Assembly: GCA_016765135.1 (NCBI GenBank) | Contig: JAESQN010000001.1 | Location: 27,548-91,547, forward strand | Reading direction: 5' to 3' | Source of the DNA: Robiginitomaculum sp. | GTDB taxonomy: Bacteria; Pseudomonadota; Alphaproteobacteria; Caulobacterales; Maricaulaceae | Length of the DNA: 64,000 bases | Shown here: in pieces, positions 8,801 through 17,786 of the stretch | Layout of the letters: each line of letters starts with the position of its first letter | How positions within the stretch are numbered: the first letter of the stretch is position 1 | Position numbers and translations under genes: made by a program | Notes under the pieces: generated by a model | The model's database searches: none | What the model saw: the letters and a program-made list of their open reading frames with translations, nothing else | What the model was told of the DNA's origin: nothing

Positions 8801-9917
8801 AGGCACTGGGGCTAAATACGAAACCATTACCGTAGACTTGGCAGAACGTTCCTACCCTATTCACATAGGCGGCGGCCTCTTGGCCAGTGCTGGCGAGCGA
8901 TTGGCGCAACATATTGGGGGTGGGCGCACCGCAATCATTACGGACGATACGGTCGCGAACCTGCATTTAAAATCTCTGTTGTCCGGCCTGGGCGACAAAC
9001 AAATCGAAACGATTATACTGCCGCCTGGCGAAGCGACAAAAAGTTTTGATGTCCTGCAAAATGTGCTGGATCAATTGCTACGGGCTAATTTTACCAGAGG
9101 CGACACATTGATAGCATTTGGCGGCGGTGTCATCGGTGATTTAACCGGGTTTGTCGCTAGTATCTTAAAACGCGGCTGTAATTTCGTGCAAATCCCGACC
9201 ACCCTGCTAGCCCAGGTCGATAGCTCGGTTGGCGGTAAAACTGCCATCAATACCGGGGCCGGGAAAAACCTGGTGGGCCAGTTCTACCAACCTAAATGCG
9301 TGCTGATTGATACGGATATTTTGGACACATTGGACATGCGGCAAATGCGGGCCGGGTATGCGGAAGTTTTGAAATATGCGCTTATAAATGACCCGGTGTT
9401 TTTCGACTGGTTGGACGACAATGCGAGCGCAATATTGACCCATGACCAATCTGCTTTGCGCGCCGCAATCGCAACGTCGTGTACCGCCAAAGCGGCTATT
9501 GTCAAACGCGACGAATTTGAGCGCGGCGAACGGGCATTGCTTAATCTTGGCCATACATTCGGCCATGCGTTGGAAGCGGCGGCCGGGTTTGATGGCTCGC
9601 TTTTGCACGGTGAAGCCGTCAGCGCCGGCATGTTAATGGCGTTTGAATACTCTGAAGTTTTGGGCCTGTGTCCGGGTACAGATGTGGAGCGCCTGCGCAC
9701 CCATTTGGTGTCCAACAACATGCCAATATTGAGCGACCTGCCAAAAATTGTTAAAGCAAACCCCGCCGCATTATTTGCCTATATGGGCCGCGACAAGAAG
9801 AATACCGGGGCAGATATAAATCTGATTTTGGCGCACGGTATCGGCAAAGCTTTTATACACCGCGCAGCCGATAAATCCTCACTACTTGAATTTTTAAAGA
9901 AAGCTTGTCTGTCCTGA
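8793..9917 (+). CDS. aroB: 3-dehydroquinate synthase
   Basis: Converts DAHP to 3-dehydroquinate using NAD+ and a divalent metal, the second step of the shikimate route. The 374-residue protein shows the NAD-binding GGGVIGDLTGFVAS, PTTLLAQVDSSVGGKTAIN, and the metal ligands in AGYAEVLKYAL (Glu), LNLGHTFGHALE and LLHGEAVSAGM (His). It starts inside the end of aroK and its TGA overlaps the ATG of the CorC-like gene by one base, so three genes are translationally coupled. Confidence 0.97.
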   Translation: MREGTGAKYETITVDLAERSYPIHIGGGLLASAGERLAQHIGGGRTAIITDDTVANLHLKSLLSGLGDKQIETIILPPGEATKSFDVLQNVLDQLLRANFTRGDTLIAFGGGVIGDLTGFVASILKRGCNFVQIPTTLLAQVDSSVGGKTAINTGAGKNLVGQFYQPKCVLIDTDILDTLDMRQMRAGYAEVLKYALINDPVFFDWLDDNASAILTHDQSALRAAIATSCTAKAAIVKRDEFERGERALLNLGHTFGHALEAAAGFDGSLLHGEAVSAGMLMAFEYSEVLGLCPGTDVERLRTHLVSNNMPILSDLPKIVKANPAALFAYMGRDKKNTGADINLILAHGIGKAFIHRAADKSSLLEFLKKACLS

Positions 9918-11197
9918 TGACCGAAATTTTCACACCTGAAACTATTATTACACTGGCGGCTATTTTGGCTCTTATTGTTTTTTCAGGGTTTTTCTCCGGC
10001 TCCGAAACCGCCCTGACCGCCGCATCACGGTCGCGCATTCATGCCCGCGCCAAGGACGGCAGCAAGGGCGCGGTGGTTGTCGCAAAACTGCTGGAGAGCC
10101 GTGAGCGGTTGATCGGGGCATTATTGCTTGGCAATAATTTGGTCAATATTTTGGCTTCCGCGCTTATGACCGGGTTAATGTTATCTTTGTTTGGGGATGT
10201 GGGCGTGGTCTATGCGACCGTTGTTATGACGCTTTTGGTGCTAATATTCGCTGAGGTTTTGCCTAAAACCTATGCCATCACCAGGCCGGACGAAGCGGCT
10301 ATAACGGTGGCGCGCCCGGTAAGCCTTGTGGTGTTGTTGTTCGCGCCAATCGTCAGTGCTATCCAGGTTTTGGTCAATGGGGTTTTGCGCTTGTTTGGGG
10401 TTAAATCCGATGTTGGTTCGTGGACAATGGCCGACGAAATACGCGGTGCGGTCAACCTGCACACCCATGAGGGCCGCGTCGACAAAAGTGAGCGCGACCA
10501 AATTTTAGGCGTCCTAAATATCGGAGACCTTAGCGTCGAAGAGGTGATGATCCACCGTAAAAACCTGGTGATGATTGACGCAAATCTGGAGCCTGAAAAA
10601 ATCGTCAAACAAGTGCTTGATAGCGGCCATTCGCGCCTGCCTTTGTGGCGGGGCGAAAAAGACAATGTTACCGGTATTTTGCACGCCAAAGATCTGCTGG
10701 GGGCTTTGGCGGACACTGGTGGGAAGATGAACGGATTGAATATAGACAAACTCCTGCGCGCGCCGTGGTTTGTCCCCGAAACTACGTCGGTTCTCACCCA
10801 GCTCAGGATGTTTCAACAAAGGCGGGCGCATTTTGCTTTGGTAGTAGACGAATATGGCGCGCTCATGGGCGTGGTAACGTTGGAAGACATTATCGAAGAA
10901 ATCGTCGGCGACATTCAAGACGAATTTGACGAAGAGGTTGAGGGCGTTAAACTCGCCAAAGACGGCTCGGTAATAGTAGCGGGCGATGTCCCGGTACGCG
11001 ATCTAAACCGGGCCAGAGATTGGGGTTTGCCAGATGCCGATGCCGTCACCATAGCTGGTCTAATTATCCACGAAACCCAAACCATCCCCGACGTAGGTCA
11101 GGAATTTAGTTTTCATGGCCACCGCTTTGAAATAATAGCCAAACAAAAAAACCAGATTACATCGGTAAAAGTGAGGAAGGTTGGAGAACCGGGTTAA
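9917..11197 (+). CDS. CNNM/CorC (HlyC) family membrane protein with CBS pair
   Basis: About 426 residues. Order of domains: DUF21/CNNM transmembrane domain (hydrophobic segments at about 5-25, 65-90, 100-120, 135-155, with the family's GFFSGSETALTAASRSR), two CBS domains (VEEVMIHRKNLVMID and LVVDEYGALMGVVTLEDI), and a C-terminal CorC_HlyC transporter-associated domain rich in acidic residues. The family is linked to Mg2+/Co2+ handling. I prefer the ATG at 9917, which overlaps the aroB stop (TGATG), over a TTG at 9905. Co-transcription with aroKB is likely from the overlap. Stop codons overlap the convergent bolA. Confidence 0.9.
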   Translation: MTEIFTPETIITLAAILALIVFSGFFSGSETALTAASRSRIHARAKDGSKGAVVVAKLLESRERLIGALLLGNNLVNILASALMTGLMLSLFGDVGVVYATVVMTLLVLIFAEVLPKTYAITRPDEAAITVARPVSLVVLLFAPIVSAIQVLVNGVLRLFGVKSDVGSWTMADEIRGAVNLHTHEGRVDKSERDQILGVLNIGDLSVEEVMIHRKNLVMIDANLEPEKIVKQVLDSGHSRLPLWRGEKDNVTGILHAKDLLGALADTGGKMNGLNIDKLLRAPWFVPETTSVLTQLRMFQQRRAHFALVVDEYGALMGVVTLEDIIEEIVGDIQDEFDEEVEGVKLAKDGSVIVAGDVPVRDLNRARDWGLPDADAVTIAGLIIHETQTIPDVGQEFSFHGHRFEIIAKQKNQITSVKVRKVGEPG

Positions 11198-11487
11198 CCG
11201 ACAACCACCTCAAGCCTGAGCGCATGCACCCGTTCTATCATCAAGTCTGCCAGCACGTCCATTACGGCGCGGTGGCGGGCCAGGCGGTTCATCGGGGTTA
11301 GGGTTTCTGATGCGATTATTACGTGAAAATGGCTCTCGCCGCTTCCCGGTTTTTGGCCATATTTAGCTGCATGGGCCTCGGCACCTGCGTGGCCAGCGTG
11401 TTTATGGCTTTCGTCGATTACATCCAACTGTGTTGGGTTGAAAGCTTTTTCAAGTTTTTCCTTGATTGATGCTGCGATAAGTCCCAT
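11194..11487 (-). CDS. bolA: BolA family protein
   Basis: A 97-residue BolA/IbaG-type protein; the family works with monothiol glutaredoxins in iron-sulfur traffic and stress response. Visible are the helix-turn region (IKEKLEKAFNPTQLDVIDES), the conserved HFHVIIAS strand and NRLARHRAVMDVL, all family hallmarks. An extra His/Ala-rich loop (HKHAGHAGAEAHAAK) is normal in alphaproteobacteria. It is divergent from the DnaJ-like gene at 11552, an arrangement I know from other alphaproteobacteria. Confidence 0.93.
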   Translation of the reverse strand: MGLIAASIKEKLEKAFNPTQLDVIDESHKHAGHAGAEAHAAKYGQKPGSGESHFHVIIASETLTPMNRLARHRAVMDVLADLMIERVHALRLEVVVG

Positions 11488-11551
11488 TTTGGCTTGCCTT
11501 TTTTAACGCGCTTTTTGGGCGCCAGAAATAATTAAGAGATGAGTTTAGAGT

Positions 11552-12163
11552 ATGAGCGACGGATTTAAATACCGCATGAAGGGTATGGATATCAGAATTA
11601 AGCCGCCGGGCAAGAAATTAAAACCGGAGGATATGCCGTGCGAGTGGGCCGGATGTGTGTCCAAAGGCGGCTGTAAGGCCCCCAAAAGCCCTGACCGCTT
11701 GCGCGAATATTATTATTTCTGCCCGGCACATGCCCGTGAGTATAACAAAAACTGGAACTTTTTCTCAGATATGAGCGACGAGGACATCACCAAATGGCAG
11801 ATCGGTGCCCGCCACGGACACCGCCCCACATGGGATGTGCGCAAAAACACGTCAGACCGCGCCAAAGTGCGCCGCAAAGCCAAAGCAGGTGCGGCGGACT
11901 TCGCTGATGATTACAATATTTTCGGCGACGGGGCGGAAACACCCACCGAAGCACCACGTCGGCGTCTTTCCAAATTACAGATCAAAGCCCTTAACGATTT
12001 GGGTCTCGACGAGTTTTCCGGGCCTAAAATGGTGCGCGAACGCTATACCCAATTGGTCAAGCAACTCCACCCGGATGCAAATGGCGGCGACCGCACCACA
12101 GAAGCCTCTTTCCAACGGGTTGTAAAGGCCTATAAGGTTTTGAAAACAACCAAACTGGCATAA
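11552..12163 (+). CDS. DnaJ-domain protein of the bolA-cobS neighbourhood
   Basis: 203 residues. The N-terminal 100 residues hold a possible zinc-binding cysteine set (CEWAGCVSKGGCKAPK and YFCPAHA), a linker with basic residues, and a C-terminal J domain from about 140 with the diagnostic His-Pro-Asp in KQLHPDANGGDR. It should act as a co-chaperone stimulating a DnaK-type ATPase on an unknown client. It lies three bases upstream of cobS, so it is the first gene of a DnaJ-cobS-cobT unit. Confidence 0.88.
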   Translation: MSDGFKYRMKGMDIRIKPPGKKLKPEDMPCEWAGCVSKGGCKAPKSPDRLREYYYFCPAHAREYNKNWNFFSDMSDEDITKWQIGARHGHRPTWDVRKNTSDRAKVRRKAKAGAADFADDYNIFGDGAETPTEAPRRRLSKLQIKALNDLGLDEFSGPKMVRERYTQLVKQLHPDANGGDRTTEASFQRVVKAYKVLKTTKLA

Positions 12164-12166
12164 TTT

Positions 12167-13150
12167 ATGAGTGACATTTTTCCAATATTTAAACCCGATA
12201 CTGAAGTGTCGGCAAAAAAACTTTTTGGCGTCGATTTTGATGCCAAAATCCCGGCATTTTCCAAACCGGGTGAACACACCCCGCCCGTGGACACGGCTTA
12301 TCGGTTCGATCCGGAAACGACACGCGCGCTGTTGGCGGGCTTTGTTTATAACCGCCGGGTCATGGTGCAGGGCTATCACGGTACGGGTAAATCCACTCAT
12401 ATCGAACAAGTGGCGGCGCGGCTAAATTGGCCATTGATCCGCATCAATCTTGATAGCCATATTTCGCGGATTGATCTGATCGGCAAGGATGCCATTGTCC
12501 TAAAAGACGGCAAGCAAAGAACTGAATTTCGTGAGGGACTATTGCCCTGGGCTTTGCAAAATCCCGTGGCTTTGGTGTTTGATGAATATGATGCAGGCAG
12601 GCCAGATGTTATGTTTGTTATTCAAAGGATTTTGGAGGCTGATGGCCGCCTGACTTTGCTAGATCAAAACCGGGTTATTACCCCGCACAGTGCATTTCGC
12701 TTGTTCTCGACCACCAACACGGTAGGGCTTGGCGATACCACGGGGCTTTATCACGGCACCCAACAAATTAACCAAGGCCAAATGGACAGATGGCAAATTG
12801 TCACTACGCTTAATTATCTGGCCCACGACGAAGAAGCGGCCATAGTGCTGGCCCGCTCACCGAGTTATGATAACGCCGAAGGTCGCGACATCATCGCTAA
12901 AATGGTACGGGTCGCTGATATGACAAGAAATGCGTTCATGGCCGGAGATATCTCCACGCTGATGTCGCCGCGCACCGTCATGAACTGGGCTGAAAACGCC
13001 CGTATATTCGGCGGCGATCTGGCGCTGGGTTTTCGCATGACCTTCCTAAACAAATGCGACGAGCTGGAACGCCCAGCGATTGCCGAGTTTTACCAACGGG
13101 CTTTTGGGGAAGATCTGCCAGAAAGTAGCGCTACGGTTATGGTGGCTTAG
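12167..13150 (+). CDS. cobS: CobS-type AAA+ ATPase (cobaltochelatase subunit)
   Basis: A 327-residue AAA+ protein of the MoxR/CobS type. Walker A is GYHGTGKST, Walker [10 protein letters not shown], followed by sensor residues around FSTTNT. In aerobic B12 synthesis CobS with CobT drives CobN to insert cobalt; neither cobN nor other cobalamin genes are within this window, and no cobalamin riboswitch is seen upstream. The gene starts three bases after the DnaJ-like gene. The N-terminal domain (1-60) matches the CobS-specific segment, so the name is well supported even though the pathway is not shown here. Confidence 0.93.
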   Translation: MSDIFPIFKPDTEVSAKKLFGVDFDAKIPAFSKPGEHTPPVDTAYRFDPETTRALLAGFVYNRRVMVQGYHGTGKSTHIEQVAARLNWPLIRINLDSHISRIDLIGKDAIVLKDGKQRTEFREGLLPWALQNPVALVFDEYDAGRPDVMFVIQRILEADGRLTLLDQNRVITPHSAFRLFSTTNTVGLGDTTGLYHGTQQINQGQMDRWQIVTTLNYLAHDEEAAIVLARSPSYDNAEGRDIIAKMVRVADMTRNAFMAGDISTLMSPRTVMNWAENARIFGGDLALGFRMTFLNKCDELERPAIAEFYQRAFGEDLPESSATVMVA

Positions 13151-13184
13151 TTTGTGGTGCGGGTTCACACATATTATTTTATTT

Positions 13185-13287
13185 CCGCTCGTTCCCGACC
13201 TCGATCGGGAATCCAGCGTATAAAGAGTGCGCCAAAAGCGCACACATTTTTGTTTAACTGGATACCCGCTTTCGCGGGTATGAGCGG
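13185..13287. repeat. dRS3-like paired palindromic repeat, copy 1
   Basis: Between cobS and cobT. Left unit 13185-13216 (CCGCTC, an imperfect CCCGA..TCGGGAA hairpin, TCCAG) and right unit 13258-13287 (CTGGA, TACCCGC..GCGGGTA hairpin, TGAGCGG) are inverted copies. The middle has a separate hairpin GTGCGC-caaaa-GCGCAC (13227-13243) followed by ACATTTTT, which could act as a weak terminator after cobS. A second copy of the same design is at 27675-27770. Confidence 0.8.
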
Positions 13288-13295
13288 TATTGAAA

Positions 13296-15131
13296 ATGAC
13301 CACTAACCCCACCCCCATAGATACTTACAAACGCGCTTTGTCCACCGCTACCCGTGCGCTGTCTGGGGTAAAGGATGTTGAGATTGAGTTTGGGGGTGAG
13401 GTTGGTGTCGTTTCCAGACGGAATGACGAAACCCAGATCGTTTTGCCTGTGCCGCCCTCTAAGCCTACCAAAAAAGCCATAGCTAAATCTCGGGGTGAGG
13501 CGGATGCTTTGGCGCTAAGGCTGGCGCTGCACGACACGGATGTTTACGCTAAAAATCTGCCAAATCCTGGCCCAGCCCATGCGATTTATGAAGCATTGGA
13601 GCAGGCACGGATTGAGGCATTGGGGGCGCGGGTTTTGGACGGGGTTGGCGATAATTTGCACGCCGCACAGGACGCACGCGCCCGGCGGCGCGGTTATCAC
13701 CGGGACGACCTGACCCAAAAAGACGCACCGTTGGCCGAAGCTATTGGGGTGTTGGCCCGCGAAGTGTTTAGTGGTCGCCCTGCGCCCAAGGGGGCCAAAG
13801 GATTGATGGCCGCGTGGCGGGATTATATTTTGGAGACGGGCGGGGCGGAGCTGGAAAAGCTCTCGGATAATCTCGCAGATCAAGCGGCGTTTTCGCAAGC
13901 GGCTCAAGATCTGCTGCGTGCCTTTGATATGGGCGAGGAGTTGTCCAATTCTGACCCGCAAGCGGACGAGGATGAGGAAGCACGGGACGGCGAAGACCAA
14001 AACCCCAATAACGCCCAAGACGACGGGCAAGAACAAGAGCCCGGTGCGGCGCAATTGGCAAAGGCTGATGCTCTGGATGATGATGAGGCTACGGATTTTG
14101 TTGATGGGGATGATTTTGAGGGTGAGGGCAGTGAGGGCGACCAGATACCGGATCCGTCCGAGCGGCGGCTGGATTTATCTAACATGCCAGCCCCCTATTA
14201 TGTGTTCACCACTGCCCACGACGAAGTGATCAAGGCCGAAGATTTGTGCGAACTTGACGAGTTGGAGCGCTTGCGTACTTATCTTGATGGGCATATGAAA
14301 AACTTGACCTCGGTGATTGCGCGCCTGGCCAACCGTTTGCAACGCCGTTTGATGGCTCAACAACAAAGATCGTGGAGCTTTGATCTGGAGGAGGGCCTGC
14401 TTGATACGGCACGCCTGACTCGTGTCATCACTGACCCCATGCAACCTTTGAGCTTCAAGCAAGAAAAGCAGACGGAATTTCGCGACACGGTGGTCTCTAT
14501 CCTTTTGGACAATTCCGGCTCCATGCGCGGCAGGCCCATTATGATGGCTGCCGTGTGCGCCGATGTATTGGCAAGGACTTTGGAGCGCTGTGCGGTCAAA
14601 TGCGAAATTCTTGGTTTTACCACCCGCGCCTGGAAAGGCGGAACCTCGTTCCAAGACTGGCTGGCGGCGGATAAACCTGCGAACCCTGGACGGCTCAATG
14701 ATCTGCGCCATATTATTTATAAATCCGCCGACATGCCGTGGCGGCGGGCCAAAAACAATCTCGGCCTGATGATGCGCGAAGGGCTTCTCAAGGAAAATAT
14801 AGACGGAGAGGCGCTGGAGTGGGCTTACGCCCGCCTGATGGCCCGGCCCGAACAGCGGCGTATTCTCATGGTAATTTCCGACGGTGCCCCCGTGGACGAT
14901 GCCACCCAATCGCGCAACAAGTCCGGCATTTTGGAACAGCACCTGCACACAGTTATCGATAAAATCGAAAACCGCTCCGAGGTTGAACTCATCGCCATTG
15001 GTATAAACCATGATGTAACAAGATGGTATAGCCGCGCAGTAACCATCACCGACATAGAAGAACTGGGCGGGGCTATGACAGAAAAACTGGCGGAGTTGTT
15101 TGAAGAAAAATCGAAGAGGCGGGGAGGGTAG
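13296..15131 (+). CDS. cobT: CobT-type VWA protein (cobaltochelatase subunit)
   Basis: 611 residues from ATG 13296. The N-terminal region is followed by an acidic low-complexity stretch (about 225-290, rich in Asp/Glu/Gln) and a C-terminal von Willebrand A domain with an intact MIDAS motif, DNSGSMRG, plus a later SDGAP. This is the standard CobT layout; it scaffolds the CobS ring for metal insertion by CobN. It is separated from cobS by 145 bases that contain a palindromic repeat, so expression may be uncoupled. The start has only a weak GAGCGG site, part of the repeat's right end. Confidence 0.93.
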   Translation: MTTNPTPIDTYKRALSTATRALSGVKDVEIEFGGEVGVVSRRNDETQIVLPVPPSKPTKKAIAKSRGEADALALRLALHDTDVYAKNLPNPGPAHAIYEALEQARIEALGARVLDGVGDNLHAAQDARARRRGYHRDDLTQKDAPLAEAIGVLAREVFSGRPAPKGAKGLMAAWRDYILETGGAELEKLSDNLADQAAFSQAAQDLLRAFDMGEELSNSDPQADEDEEARDGEDQNPNNAQDDGQEQEPGAAQLAKADALDDDEATDFVDGDDFEGEGSEGDQIPDPSERRLDLSNMPAPYYVFTTAHDEVIKAEDLCELDELERLRTYLDGHMKNLTSVIARLANRLQRRLMAQQQRSWSFDLEEGLLDTARLTRVITDPMQPLSFKQEKQTEFRDTVVSILLDNSGSMRGRPIMMAAVCADVLARTLERCAVKCEILGFTTRAWKGGTSFQDWLAADKPANPGRLNDLRHIIYKSADMPWRRAKNNLGLMMREGLLKENIDGEALEWAYARLMARPEQRRILMVISDGAPVDDATQSRNKSGILEQHLHTVIDKIENRSEVELIAIGINHDVTRWYSRAVTITDIEELGGAMTEKLAELFEEKSKRRGG

Positions 15132-15134
15132 AAC

Positions 15135-15283
15135 TCTCCTTCCCCTGTTTTTCACGGGGGAAGTGGGCGCCTCTTGGCGCTCGATGGGGGGCAATCTCTC
15201 GTCTTGCATCAGAGTGACGTTGTTCCCCCCATCGCCTCCGCAAGAGCTCCGGCACTTCCTCCGTGAAAAACAGGGGAAGGAGA
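15135..15283. mobile_element. MITE-like element with perfect 23-bp terminal inverted repeats (copy C)
   Basis: Left end 15135-15157 (TCTCCTTCCCCTGTTTTTCACGG) and right end 15261-15283 are perfect reverse complements of 23 bases, and the match extends inward with few mismatches (GGAAGTG/CACTTCC). The 149-base element starts four bases after the cobT stop and has no coding capacity. Its left half is nearly identical to 63801-63880, and its ends share the CTTCC/GGGGGAAGTG core with 49972-50144. Confidence 0.8.
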
Positions 15284-15334
15284 TTGTTCGTTTTCTCTCT
15301 TTGCATTTGTACCAAACCCTCATAAACTCCCGCC

Positions 15335-15574
15335 ATGAACGATAAAAAACAAACACCGCTCTTTCGCGAAGAAGCCATTCGCCACCGTACCCGTGCTTTG
15401 TTCGGAGATGTGGTGTTGGCGGCGCCCTTAAGCACATGGATAATAACCGGGTTATTGCTGGCTATCATTGCGGGGGTTTTGGCCTTTGGTATTTTTGCCG
15501 AAGTGCGCGTAGACGGTGAAAACATACCCATATGGCGCTGGATATTTGGCCCCAAAAACATGGTGTCTTCGTGA
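15335..15574 (+). CDS. Stub of a HlyD/CvaA-type membrane fusion protein (membrane anchor only)
   Basis: 79 residues. The N-terminal part (LFREEAIRHRTRALFGDVVL, then AAPLSTWIITGLLLAIIAGV and LAFGIFAEVRVDG) resembles the cytoplasmic start and single membrane helix of CvaA-type adaptors that partner C39 ABC exporters. A normal adaptor continues for over 300 residues of coiled coil and barrel; here the frame ends after IPIWRWIFGPKNMVSS. The TGA overlaps the GTG start of the exporter (GTGA), so the two are coupled. The frame is open with no internal lesion, so it may be a retained small subunit rather than debris; no adaptor remainder exists between it and the exporter. Homology is by eye only. 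Confidence 0.65.
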   Translation: MNDKKQTPLFREEAIRHRTRALFGDVVLAAPLSTWIITGLLLAIIAGVLAFGIFAEVRVDGENIPIWRWIFGPKNMVSS

Positions 15575-17652
15575 GATTTTTCTCCCGCAAGAAACTGCCC
15601 GTTGTGTTGCAAACCGAAGCAACCGAATGTGGGTTGGCATGTCTGGTGATGATTGCCCGCTATCATGGCCATGATATTGATCTAAACGCTCTGCGCAAAA
15701 CCGCATCTATTTCCCTCAAAGGGGCCAATCTCAAACAAGTGATGGCAACGGCGGCAAGCCTGCACCTCGCCTCGCGCCCCATGCGGGTCGAACTTGACCA
15801 GCTCCACAAAGTCCAAACCCCGGCTATCTTGCATTGGGACCTTAATCATTTTGTCGTGCTGAAAAAAGTCGTTGGCAATAAAGTGCATTATATTGATCCG
15901 GGACGGGGCCTGCGGGTTATGGTTTTGGAGAAAGTTTCGGATCATTTTTCGGGCGTGGTGTTGGAGTTGTCCCCGGCGGCAGATTTCAATCTGCTGCAAA
16001 ACCGCTTGAAACCAAAGCTGTCTGATCTTTGGGGGCGTATGGTTGGCCTAAAGCGGGCCGTGTTGCAAACCTTGAGCCTGTCAGTGATTTTGCAAATGAC
16101 GGCATTGGCAGCACCGTTCTATTTACAGCTAGCCATAGACCGCGCCGTTGAGCCGGGGGATAGCCAGTTCTTGTTTGCCTTATTACTAGGTTTTGGTGGT
16201 CTGGTGATCATCCGCGCACTTAGTGAGGCCGTGCGCGGCTGGGCCGTATTGGTGTACGGCAACCAGATGAGCTTTCAGATGGTTGGCAATGTTTTCAGGC
16301 ACTTGATCCGGCTACCAACCGCTTGGTTCGAGAAACGCCATGTGGGGGATATTATATCGCGGGTTGGTTCGGCTCGTCCAATCCAGGAAGCCTTGACCCA
16401 GAGCGTGGTTGCTATTTTGCTCGACGGGTTTATGGCCGTATTTACATTGGTGATCATGTTTCTCTACGCGCCTAATTTGGCCTTTATCGTGCTGGGCATG
16501 ACAAGCTTGTTGGTGTTGGCAACATTGCTGATCTATCCAAGCCTGCGCCGCACCGAAGAGGAAGCCATCGTCACCAAGGCCATCGAGAACACCCATGTCA
16601 TAGAGAGCATCCGGGCCTCGACCACGGTTAAATTATTTGGCCGGGAAGCATCGCGGGAAGCGAGCTGGCGCAATCTGTTCGCAGATACGATCAATGCGTC
16701 TACGGCTCACGGTAAATGGCTAGTGCTACAGAAATTTTTCGAGACATTATTGGTCGGTGGGCAAATCGTTATCACGGTTTATCTGGGGGCCAAGTTGATC
16801 ATGGGCGATGCCAATATTTTTACCATTGGCATGTTGTTTGCATTTTTGGCTTATCAGCAACATTTTACCGAAAGCATCAAAAAACTTCTGAGCGAGGGCA
16901 TCAAGGTTTCTCTCTTGTCCCTGCACCTGGACCGGTTGGCAGATATTGTTTATGAGAAGGGCGAAAATATTGAGGCAGTGGGCGCGGAGCACCAATCCGT
17001 GCAAGGTAGCATTTCGCTTAAAAACATTGATTTTAGGTACTCAAGCAATGATCCTTATGTGTTGAAAGACCTAAACCTTGAAATCCCGGCAGGTAAAATG
17101 ACCGCGATTACAGGGCCAAGCGGCGGCGGCAAAACCACATTGCTAAAATTGATTTTGGGGCTATACGCCCCCAGTTCCGGCCATATCGAAATAGACGGGC
17201 GGCCTATGGCAGACATGTCCATGGCTGATTGGCGATCCCAAATCGGGGTGGTGATGCAGGACGATCAATTGCTCTCGGGCACGATTGCGGACAATATCAG
17301 TTTTTTCGATCCGCAGATCGACATGCAAAAAGTCTACCGCGCCGCCATGGCCGCACAAATCCACGACGAGATTGTCGCTATTCCCATGCACTATCTGTCC
17401 ATGGTCGGGGATATGGGCAGTGTGCTGTCGGGCGGGCAAAAACAAAGGGTGTTATTGGCCCGCGCCCTGTATCACGACCCGAAAATTCTGTTCCTGGACG
17501 AGGGAACCGCCAATCTGGACGCGGCAACCGAAGCCAAAATCTCCGAAGTTTTAGGCGAAATGGACATCACCCGAGTAGTCATTGCTCACCGTCGCCGCCT
17601 AATCGACCGCTCAGATACCGTATTTACGGTGAAATTCGCCCAAAATATGTAA
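15571..17652 (+). CDS. C39 peptidase-containing ABC exporter (bacteriocin/microcin type)
   Basis: 693 residues from GTG 15571, standard for the CvaB/LagD class that cleaves double-glycine leaders and exports the core. The N-terminal C39 peptidase is complete: oxyanion Gln14, catalytic Cys20 (TECGLACL), His93 (LNHFVVL) and Asp109 (YIDPGRG). Six membrane helices follow (about 165-450). The nucleotide-binding domain has Walker A GPSGGGKTT (Lys521), LSGGQ at 619-623, Walker B FLDE (643-644) and switch His673. A start at 15532 would overlap the upstream stub further; the GTGA overlap argues for 15571. A matching double-glycine precursor lies 134 bases downstream, so the likely cargo is identified. 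Confidence 0.93.
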   Translation: MRFFSRKKLPVVLQTEATECGLACLVMIARYHGHDIDLNALRKTASISLKGANLKQVMATAASLHLASRPMRVELDQLHKVQTPAILHWDLNHFVVLKKVVGNKVHYIDPGRGLRVMVLEKVSDHFSGVVLELSPAADFNLLQNRLKPKLSDLWGRMVGLKRAVLQTLSLSVILQMTALAAPFYLQLAIDRAVEPGDSQFLFALLLGFGGLVIIRALSEAVRGWAVLVYGNQMSFQMVGNVFRHLIRLPTAWFEKRHVGDIISRVGSARPIQEALTQSVVAILLDGFMAVFTLVIMFLYAPNLAFIVLGMTSLLVLATLLIYPSLRRTEEEAIVTKAIENTHVIESIRASTTVKLFGREASREASWRNLFADTINASTAHGKWLVLQKFFETLLVGGQIVITVYLGAKLIMGDANIFTIGMLFAFLAYQQHFTESIKKLLSEGIKVSLLSLHLDRLADIVYEKGENIEAVGAEHQSVQGSISLKNIDFRYSSNDPYVLKDLNLEIPAGKMTAITGPSGGGKTTLLKLILGLYAPSSGHIEIDGRPMADMSMADWRSQIGVVMQDDQLLSGTIADNISFFDPQIDMQKVYRAAMAAQIHDEIVAIPMHYLSMVGDMGSVLSGGQKQRVLLARALYHDPKILFLDEGTANLDAATEAKISEVLGEMDITRVVIAHRRRLIDRSDTVFTVKFAQNM

Positions 17653-17693
17653 AAAATACAGGTTAACTATACTAAGTTCTTGTCATTTACGCA

Positions 17694-17708
17694 TTAACAA
17701 TTTATTAG
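17694..17708 (+). promoter_or_regulatory. CtrA-like box upstream of the small peptide gene
   Basis: TTAA-N7-TTAG, one mismatch from the TTAA-N7-TTAA CtrA consensus, 79 bases before the peptide ATG. A possible promoter overlaps it: TTGTCA (17690-17695 region) then 17 bases to TATTAG. Such short A/T motifs occur by chance, so this is tentative. Confidence 0.3.
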
Positions 17709-17786
17709 CTATAAGTATCGGGGGGCTGTTTACCATTATTATTAGTAAGCATCCCAAGCATTTAACTCTAACCTGGAGACATTCAT

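Noticed and set aside
12100..12166. Cobalamin riboswitch upstream of cobS
   Set aside because: cobS follows the DnaJ-like gene by three bases; there is no room and no B12-box is visible.
15285..15334. Search for a second GG-leader peptide upstream of the adaptor stub
   Set aside because: No frame with a leader pattern was found there, nor in 17856-18020.
14175..15437. 420-codon open frame antisense to cobT
   Set aside because: It mirrors the cobT coding frame, has no ribosome site or recognisable domain and runs through the MITE; cobT has a complete VWA/CobT protein.
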